Shown here: in pieces, positions 6,945-12,111 of the stretch
Layout: each line of letters opens with the position of its first letter
Numbering within the stretch: position 1 is the stretch's first letter
Assembly: GCA_027357125.1 (NCBI GenBank)
Contig: DAHVVW010000023.1
Location: 1 to 12,111, forward strand
Source of the DNA: Clostridiales bacterium
Lineage (GTDB): Bacteria > Bacillota > Desulfitobacteriia > Desulfitobacteriales > Desulfitobacteriaceae
Direction: 5' to 3'
DNA: 12,111 nt
Made by a program: the position numbers and the translations under genes
Notes under the pieces: model-generated
What the model saw: only the letters and a program-made list of their open reading frames with translations
Database searches by the model: none
What the model was told of the DNA's origin: nothing

Positions 6945-7064
6945 AGCCCCTCTTTGGCCTGGCGCAGGGAGTCTTCGGCAGCTTCGCGTTCCAGAATTTC
7001 CGATGCCAAAATCCTAAATGTAGGGAAACTGACGAGGGATCTCAAATAAAATAGGGAGAAGGAC

Positions 7065-7092
7065 TTGCTTTCGTACAAAGAATCGTTATAAT
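7065..7092 (+). promoter_or_regulatory. Putative sigma-A promoter of htpG
   Basis: A perfect -10 box TATAAT (7087-7092) follows a -35 box TTGCTT (7065-7070, beginning with the conserved TTG) at a 16-base spacing. Transcription would start near 7099, giving a leader of about 60 bases before htpG. Neither a CIRCE element (TTAGCACTC-N9-GAGTGCTAA) nor a CtsR-type GGTCAAA repeat was seen, so standard HrcA or CtsR control is not supported. Confidence 0.6.
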
Positions 7093-7117
7093 ACTTTAAC
7101 AGATATACGTTATGAAT

Positions 7118-7133
7118 ATGTTTATGTAAACAT
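7118..7133. promoter_or_regulatory. Palindrome in the htpG leader (candidate operator)
   Basis: The sequence ATGTTTA-TG-TAAACAT is a palindrome with two perfect 7-base arms and a two-base centre, located between the probable transcription start and the ribosome binding site (AGGAGGT, 7148-7154). The centre is too small for an RNA hairpin loop, so a dimeric DNA-binding protein is a more natural reading. It does not match a heat-shock operator that I can name. Confidence 0.45.
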
Positions 7134-7160
7134 TGATTCAACATCACAGGAGGTAGGAAG

Positions 7161-9002
7161 ATGAGCAATTCCTCAGTTGAGACACGGGAATTTCAGACGG
7201 AAATCCGGCAGTTGCTGGACATTGTCATTAACTCTCTTTACACAGAACGGGAAATTTTTTTGCGTGAACTGATTTCGAATGCTGCTGATGCCATGGAAAA
7301 AGTACGGTACCTTCAGCTTAGCGGGCAAGAAGTTAAAGACAGAGATTTGCCTTTGGAAATTTCTCTGGAAACTGACGATAATGCACACACCCTGACAATC
7401 ATAGATGCGGGCATCGGGATGACCAAGGAAGAGCTGGTGGAAAACCTGGGCACGATTGCCCACTCCGGCTCGAAGGAATTTATTAAACTCCTAACCCAAG
7501 GGGATAACAAAGATTTGAACTTAATCGGGCAATTCGGGGTCGGGTTCTATGCAGCCTTTATGGCTGCGGATAAAGTAGAGCTTTATACCCGTTCTTATCA
7601 GCCGGACGCCCAAAGTTATGTCTGGACTTCAGAAGGAACAGGGAGTTACCAGATCGAGGAAGGGCCAGAGCTGGCACGCGGTACGAAGATCGTTCTGCAC
7701 TTAAAAGAGAACGCATATGAGTTTAGCAGCCCGGAAGCGATCAAGCGCGTGATCCGGCAGTATTCCAGCTTTGTGCCCTATCCAATCAGTGTTAACGGAG
7801 AAAAGGTCAATACCGTTCAAGCCCTTTGGACTAAAAATAAAAGTGAGATTACGGAAGAGGAGTATACGGAGTTTTATAAATTCATTGCCAATGCGTATGA
7901 TGAGCCTCTGTTCCGCCTGCATTTTTCTTCGGATGCGCCCCTTTCCCTGAACACGCTCTTATTCGTGCCGCAAGAGAATTTCGAGAAGTTTGGTTTCGGC
8001 AGACTGGAACCAGGGGTCAGCGTTTATTGCAAAAAGGTTCTAATTCAGGAAAAATCGAAGGAGATCTTGCCTGAGTGGCTGCGTTTTGTCAAAGGGGTCG
8101 TGGATAGTGAGGAGCTTCCGCTTAATATTTCGCGCGAAACGATGCAGGACAGTGCCCTCATAGCGAAAATCAACAGGGTAGTTACCGGTCGTTTTCTTAA
8201 GTTTTTAAATGAACAGGCTGCTTCTGAGCCTGAGAAGTACAAGGGGTTCTGGGAAAAATTCGGGATGTTTATCAAGGAAGGAGCTGCCACTGACTTTACG
8301 CACAAACAGGAGCTCGTAAAGCTCCTGCGGTTTGAGTCATCGGCTGCAGACAAAGGTGAGTTGATTTCCCTTGCTGATTATGTCGGGCGCATGAAAGAAG
8401 GACAGTCGGCTATTTATTATGTCAACGGTCCGACCAGGGAAGCCATCGAAGCAGGCCCCTATCTCGAAGTCTTTCGCAAGCAGGATTTCGAAGTAATCTA
8501 CACGCATGAACCGGTTGATGATTATATCCTAAATATGCTGGGAGAATTCGAGGGCAAGAAATTAGTGTCCGCAGATCAGGCAGATCTGGATGTGGGGCAA
8601 GGGCCGGAAATAGAGGGTGCAGGTTTGCCTGCAGCTGAGGTTGAGGGCTTGAACGCCTGGGTCAAAGAGGTGCTAGGGGAGCAAGTGACAGAGGTTAGAG
8701 AGTCCAAACGCCTGGTAGACAGCCCGGCCATCGCTTTGAGCGCGTATGGGACGTACAGTATGCAGCGCGTGATGCAGATGACGAATCGGGATCTTAATGC
8801 ACCTGCTCCTAGTGTCCTAGAGCTAAACACTGCGCATTCTATGATTCAAAAGCTAAATGAATTGCGTAAACTTAATGATCCGTTCGCCAGAACGGCAGCC
8901 GAACAGATTTTTGAGAATGCGCGCATTGCAGCAGGCTTAATCGTGGATCCGCGCGAAATGGTAAAAAGATTAAATCAGATTTTGGAAAAGGCTTTAGGTT
9001 AG
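7161..9002 (+). CDS. htpG: Molecular chaperone HtpG (Hsp90)
   Basis: A 613-residue cytosolic Hsp90 of normal bacterial length. It is an ATP-driven dimeric chaperone that helps stressed or maturing client proteins fold. The GHKL ATPase domain (about 1-215) has the catalytic glutamate E36 and Mg-binding N40 in LRELISNAADA, the nucleotide-binding D82 in IDAGIGM, and the lid glycines in GQFGVGF (123-129). The middle domain carries the conserved arginine of LNISRETMQDS (R325), which contacts ATP. The C-terminal dimerisation domain runs to the end (about 500-613), without the MEEVD tail of eukaryotic Hsp90, as expected for bacteria. ATG 7161 has AGGAGGT six bases upstream. It has its own promoter and appears monocistronic; the next gene converges on it from the other strand. 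No damaged motif is seen. Confidence 0.97.
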   Translation: MSNSSVETREFQTEIRQLLDIVINSLYTEREIFLRELISNAADAMEKVRYLQLSGQEVKDRDLPLEISLETDDNAHTLTIIDAGIGMTKEELVENLGTIAHSGSKEFIKLLTQGDNKDLNLIGQFGVGFYAAFMAADKVELYTRSYQPDAQSYVWTSEGTGSYQIEEGPELARGTKIVLHLKENAYEFSSPEAIKRVIRQYSSFVPYPISVNGEKVNTVQALWTKNKSEITEEEYTEFYKFIANAYDEPLFRLHFSSDAPLSLNTLLFVPQENFEKFGFGRLEPGVSVYCKKVLIQEKSKEILPEWLRFVKGVVDSEELPLNISRETMQDSALIAKINRVVTGRFLKFLNEQAASEPEKYKGFWEKFGMFIKEGAATDFTHKQELVKLLRFESSAADKGELISLADYVGRMKEGQSAIYYVNGPTREAIEAGPYLEVFRKQDFEVIYTHEPVDDYILNMLGEFEGKKLVSADQADLDVGQGPEIEGAGLPAAEVEGLNAWVKEVLGEQVTEVRESKRLVDSPAIALSAYGTYSMQRVMQMTNRDLNAPAPSVLELNTAHSMIQKLNELRKLNDPFARTAAEQIFENARIAAGLIVDPREMVKRLNQILEKALG

Positions 9003-9014
9003 AATTTTGCAAGT

Positions 9015-9054
9015 AGGGTTCACGAAGCTTCCGCCTCTGCCTGGCGTGAACCCT
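9015..9054. terminator. Inverted repeat between convergent genes, possible bidirectional terminator
   Basis: AGGGTTCACG (9015-9024) and CGTGAACCCT (9045-9054) are perfect 10-base inverted arms separated by 20 bases. The structure begins 12 bases after the htpG stop and covers the last codons and stop of the minus-strand HD-GYP gene. It is placed to end transcription from both sides, but neither side has a T-rich tail, so an intrinsic terminator is only moderately supported. The large loop is also unusual. Confidence 0.45.
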
Positions 9055-10201
9055 GAACATAACTTCTGATCGATACGCCCAGGCAGCGACGCAGTTCCTC
9101 CACTGGAATCCGCAGGAAGGCTGACACACACTCCGGAGCAAACTGTTTTCCGGACCCGCGCTCCAATTCTGCGAGTGCCTGCTCCAGATTCAACGCTTTA
9201 CGGTACACCCGGTTAGAGGTCATGGCATCGAAAGCATCGGCCACCGCCAGGATGCGCGCTTCTAGACGGATGCTCCCTGCTCTTAAGCCCTGAGGATAGC
9301 CTGATCCATCCCAGCGCTCATGGTGCTGCAGGACGGCCTCCGCGATCCCGGACTGGGCATAATACGGGACTTCCCGGATGATCTCATAGCTCTGAAGAGG
9401 GTGACTCTGCATCACAGCCAACTCCTCGGCATTCAAGGCTCCTGGTTTGTTCAGGACGCTTCCCGGCACCCCTATTTTGCCGATATCATGAAGAAGCCCG
9501 GCCCGTAGGATATTTTCCCGCATGACCGGATCGACGCCCAACTCGCGGGCCAAGAGTTGAGCGTACAACGCTACCCGCTCAGAGTGGTGCTTGGTATAGG
9601 AATCCCGCGCCTCCAAAGCCGCGACCAAAGCCAGGATCAAATCACGCGACATGTCCTGCATCTGCCCGGCCAAACTTCGGAAAGCGAGCGACACTTCCCC
9701 CAGTTCATCCCGACGCGTGGGCAGAGCAGGAAGATCCTCAACACTATATCCCTCACTCAGGGCGCGAATCTCGCCCATGACTTGCTGCATCGGTTTTAAG
9801 AAAGAACGGATATACCAAAGCGCCAGAAGTAAGGCCATCAATAAGATGCCGCTCGTGATCAGAACGATCTCCCGGGACAACTGTCCCGCGTCAGCAAACA
9901 CGGTTCCTTTATCCTGGGCCACGATCAGTTGCCAGCCTGTCGTCTTTAGAGAACGCATGGAGACGACATGCGTTTGCTCCAGTTGCTGCAGAAAGGCCGG
10001 ATCATAGCGTTCCGGTTCACCGGGGAAAGAACGCGGTTCCAAGACAAAATGCTGGTTCTGATTCACGAGCCAAACTCGGGAGTGAGCAGGCAGGGAGACC
10101 GTCTGTTCAAGTTGCTGGCGCAGATCCGATTCAGAGAACGCGGCAGAGAGTACGCCTAGGTTCTGACCCCGCTGGCCGCGAACCGCCACCGCAAAGAGCA
10201 T
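9020..10201 (-). CDS. HD-GYP cyclic-di-GMP phosphodiesterase with truncated Cache sensor
   Basis: A 393-residue protein. The order is: the tail of a periplasmic Cache-type sensor (about 1-105), one membrane helix (about 113-132, EIVLITSGILLMALLLALWY), a HAMP linker (about 131-185), and an HD-GYP domain (about 190-380). HD-GYP proteins hydrolyse cyclic di-GMP. The metal-site motifs are intact: LLHDIGKIG (H238, D239) and HHERWDGSGYP (293-303). The usual first membrane helix and the front of the Cache domain are missing. The frame stays open upstream of the ATG for about 29 codons with Cache-like residues (VVIDRLSAEGNG) but offers no other standard start, and it runs into the 3' end of the mcp gene. 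The ribosome binding site is weak. The product may therefore be a truncated remnant or a shortened enzyme with altered sensing. The gene follows mcp by 59 bases and is probably cotranscribed. Confidence 0.82.
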   Translation of the reverse strand: MLFAVAVRGQRGQNLGVLSAAFSESDLRQQLEQTVSLPAHSRVWLVNQNQHFVLEPRSFPGEPERYDPAFLQQLEQTHVVSMRSLKTTGWQLIVAQDKGTVFADAGQLSREIVLITSGILLMALLLALWYIRSFLKPMQQVMGEIRALSEGYSVEDLPALPTRRDELGEVSLAFRSLAGQMQDMSRDLILALVAALEARDSYTKHHSERVALYAQLLARELGVDPVMRENILRAGLLHDIGKIGVPGSVLNKPGALNAEELAVMQSHPLQSYEIIREVPYYAQSGIAEAVLQHHERWDGSGYPQGLRAGSIRLEARILAVADAFDAMTSNRVYRKALNLEQALAELERGSGKQFAPECVSAFLRIPVEELRRCLGVSIRSYVQGSRQAEAEAS

Positions 10202-10260
10202 ACCTTCCCCGGTCCCGTTTCCCTCTGCAGACAGTCGATCGATAACGACCCCCTGCTGCC

Positions 10261-12003
10261 CTAAACTCTGTTCAAACCGGCTTCCCTGATCTCAAAGCGC
10301 ACCACCAGGGCTTTAAGCCTCTCTGCATATTCCGACAATGTCTCAGAAACAGCCCGCATCTCCTCAATCGAAGCATTTTGTTCCTCTGCAGCTGCTGCGG
10401 TCGTCTGGGTCTGGGCTGCAGCCTCTTCGGCCTGGTTTGCCACCGAACGCATGCCGCTCATAATGGACTGGCTGCTGCTTTCCACTTCCGTGACAAAATA
10501 GGCAATATCCTGACTGAGTTCCGCACTTTGTTCGACTGCCGTTAAAATGGCTTCAAACTGGCTAGAGATTTCCAGAAGAACTGCGCTGCCCTGGCTGACA
10601 CTTTTCCGGCTCATGTCCATACCCCTTTCAGCAGTCTGAGCTGTTTGCTGCATGGTGGTGACACTCATGGTAATCTCTGTCAAACTCGTTTGAACCTGCT
10701 CGGCCAGTTTGCGCACTTCCTCGGCCACCACGGCAAATCCGCGTCCGTTTTCTCCAGCCCGGGCGGCTTCAATCGCGGCGTTTAAGGCCAACAGATTCGT
10801 TTGTTGCGCGATGCTTTCGATAATCTGCACCGTCGCCGCAATACTCTGGGACTGGCCTTCCACTTCAGCCACAACTTGGGCCAACTCTTCCACCTGCTGT
10901 TCAATCTCCCGCATTTGCTTCACGGCGTGATTGAGGCTCTCGCGTCCGTTCCGGGCCAATTCCGCTGAATGCCCTGCTGAGTCGCTGACCGTGCGTGTTT
11001 TTTCCTGGGCTGTCTCCACCTGGGCGAGCATGGTCGCCACATGACCCTGGTTGGTCTTCATCTCCTGTACCTGATTAGCTGTTGCATTGGCGATTTCTCC
11101 AGCCGCCACGGCTACCTGTTCTGCTGCCCTGGTGGAATCCTCCATACCCGCCTGCACATTCAGAGCCACCTCCGCCAATTCGCCGGACGTCTCCTGAACC
11201 TCTTCAACCATCGTATGTAAAGAAACCGTCATTTCTTGCAGAGCACGCTGCAATTCTTCTCCTTCGCGATTGAACGTTTTCATGTTCGCCAAGCGTCCGG
11301 TTTGAAGCTTGCCGCTGGCAATGGCTTGCGCTTCGGCAACCAAGTTCTGCATGAGTCTCTTGAGGCTCCGGCCGAGCCCCCAACCCAAGAGGATAGCCGC
11401 TAAAATAGCCGCTCCCATCACAACAGTGGCTACTGTCATTCCCGTTTGGTAAATCTGAGTATGACTGGCCATGCGTCCGTGTAAAACACGCTCCAGCTTG
11501 AGATCATAGAGTTTGTCAGCCAACCCTGAGGCCTGCCCACTAAGCTCATCCAGTTTTTGATTCACAAGTGCCTTAGCCTCCGCCGTTTGCTGGGTTTCCG
11601 CAGTCGCCACCACAGCCTTCGCGTTTTGAGTGTAGGACTGCCAGGTCGTCTTGAACTGATCTAAAAGCTGGCTCTCCTGACCCGGTTGCAACACTTTTGG
11701 TAGTTCTGCCACATTTTTTTGAACCCTCTGGTCGATTCCGTTAAGCTCCTGGATCAGCTTTTGCTGCTCCGGTTGGCTGCTCTCCAGGAGCATGAACACA
11801 TCCGCTTGATAGGCCTGGGTATCATGCCGCAGATCCTGAAGGTGATCCATGGGGATAATCTCCGTTTGATTCATATCAACCATATCGTGATACATCCTGC
11901 TCATGCCGAACAAACCCATCGCTCCGGTCAACCCGGCAGCCACGGCAATGATGACCACTAAGCCGACCACTTGGGTGATGATGGAAAGCTTACGTTTCTG
12001 CAT
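10261..12003 (-). CDS. Methyl-accepting chemotaxis protein with four-helix-bundle sensor
   Basis: A 580-residue membrane chemoreceptor. Membrane helix 1 (about 9-31) and helix 2 (about 187-210) flank an external all-helical domain (about 35-185), like the 4HB_MCP family, rich in Gln and Leu heptads. A HAMP domain (about 208-262) and a long coiled-coil signalling domain follow. The highly conserved tip that binds CheA and CheW is visible at about 396-436 ([20 protein letters not shown], then [13 protein letters not shown]). Several Gln/Glu pairs in the flanking helices could be methylation sites. It would sense an unknown ligand and control the CheA kinase. ATG 12003 is chosen because GAGAGGAG lies just upstream (12012-12019); an in-frame TTG at 12024 is less likely. 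The last residues (EAGLNRV) lie at the junction with the truncated HD-GYP gene and may derive from it. No clear promoter was seen upstream. Confidence 0.93.
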   Translation of the reverse strand: MQKRKLSIITQVVGLVVIIAVAAGLTGAMGLFGMSRMYHDMVDMNQTEIIPMDHLQDLRHDTQAYQADVFMLLESSQPEQQKLIQELNGIDQRVQKNVAELPKVLQPGQESQLLDQFKTTWQSYTQNAKAVVATAETQQTAEAKALVNQKLDELSGQASGLADKLYDLKLERVLHGRMASHTQIYQTGMTVATVVMGAAILAAILLGWGLGRSLKRLMQNLVAEAQAIASGKLQTGRLANMKTFNREGEELQRALQEMTVSLHTMVEEVQETSGELAEVALNVQAGMEDSTRAAEQVAVAAGEIANATANQVQEMKTNQGHVATMLAQVETAQEKTRTVSDSAGHSAELARNGRESLNHAVKQMREIEQQVEELAQVVAEVEGQSQSIAATVQIIESIAQQTNLLALNAAIEAARAGENGRGFAVVAEEVRKLAEQVQTSLTEITMSVTTMQQTAQTAERGMDMSRKSVSQGSAVLLEISSQFEAILTAVEQSAELSQDIAYFVTEVESSSQSIMSGMRSVANQAEEAAAQTQTTAAAAEEQNASIEEMRAVSETLSEYAERLKALVVRFEIREAGLNRV

Positions 12004-12037
12004 CGTCCTGTCTCCTCTCGCCAATCCTTAAAATCTG

Positions 12038-12102
12038 CTGAAATTCCTTTCGTAGAAACAGCTTTAACTTTGATATGGTTCAACATTTTGCCTGAAATTC
12101 CT
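12038..12102. repeat. Two direct copies of an 11-base sequence upstream of mcp
   Basis: CTGAAATTCCT occurs at 12038-12048 and again at 12092-12102 in the same orientation, 54 bases apart (about five helical turns), in the short region before the mcp start. The same-face spacing would suit a regulator binding two sites. No -10/-35 pair and no sigma-D-type motif could be identified between or beside them, and the window ends here. A binding role is inference. Confidence 0.4.
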
Positions 12103-12111
12103 GCAAACGCT

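Noticed and set aside
7065..7160. Heat-shock operators (CIRCE or CtsR box) upstream of htpG.
   Set aside because: Neither consensus is present; only the unrelated ATGTTTA/TAAACAT palindrome was found.
12025..12111. Sigma-D (flagellar/chemotaxis) promoter for mcp.
   Set aside because: A TAAA element exists on the minus strand, but the sequence 15 bases downstream does not resemble GCCGATAT, so the promoter is not supported.

Overview
The window looks like Bacillota (Firmicutes) chromosome, most likely an anaerobic Clostridia lineage of the Desulfitobacterium/Desulfosporosinus kind. This is an inference from strong AGGAGG-type ribosome binding sites, GTG starts, moderate G+C, a Hyf-type group 4 [NiFe]-hydrogenase operon and Firmicutes-like chemotaxis and HD-GYP proteins. 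No RNA gene or CRISPR array was seen.

Bases 1-5684 hold the 3' part of a tightly packed plus-strand operon for a membrane-bound, energy-conserving group 4 hydrogenase: hyfB (3' end only), hyfC, hyfE, hyfF, hyfG and a fused hyfH-hyfI gene. HyfB, C, E and F form the complex I-like proton/ion-translocating membrane arm. HyfG carries the NiFe site. The last protein joins a 2[4Fe-4S] ferredoxin to the NuoB-like small subunit. The large subunit gene stops exactly at the arginine that would normally precede the cleaved C-terminal peptide, so it appears to be made without a pro-peptide.

Bases 5685-6944 hold an A/T-rich, monocistronic gene for a self-inhibited (class II) Fic AMP-transferase-type protein with a C-terminal winged-helix domain. 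It has its own promoter. The gene and promoter are bracketed by near-perfect 21-24 base inverted repeats, so the whole block looks like an inserted or mobilisable cassette without a transposase. An 8-base direct repeat lies inside the promoter.

Bases 6945-9002 hold a short spacer with a possible gene scrap, a good promoter, a leader with a 16-base palindrome, and htpG (Hsp90 chaperone).

Bases 9015-12111 are on the minus strand. An mcp gene (chemoreceptor with four-helix-bundle sensor) is followed downstream by an HD-GYP cyclic-di-GMP phosphodiesterase gene. The HD-GYP protein lacks the front of its Cache-type sensor domain; the missing part is replaced by the end of mcp, as if a deletion had joined two genes. 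A 10-base inverted repeat separates this unit from the convergent htpG.
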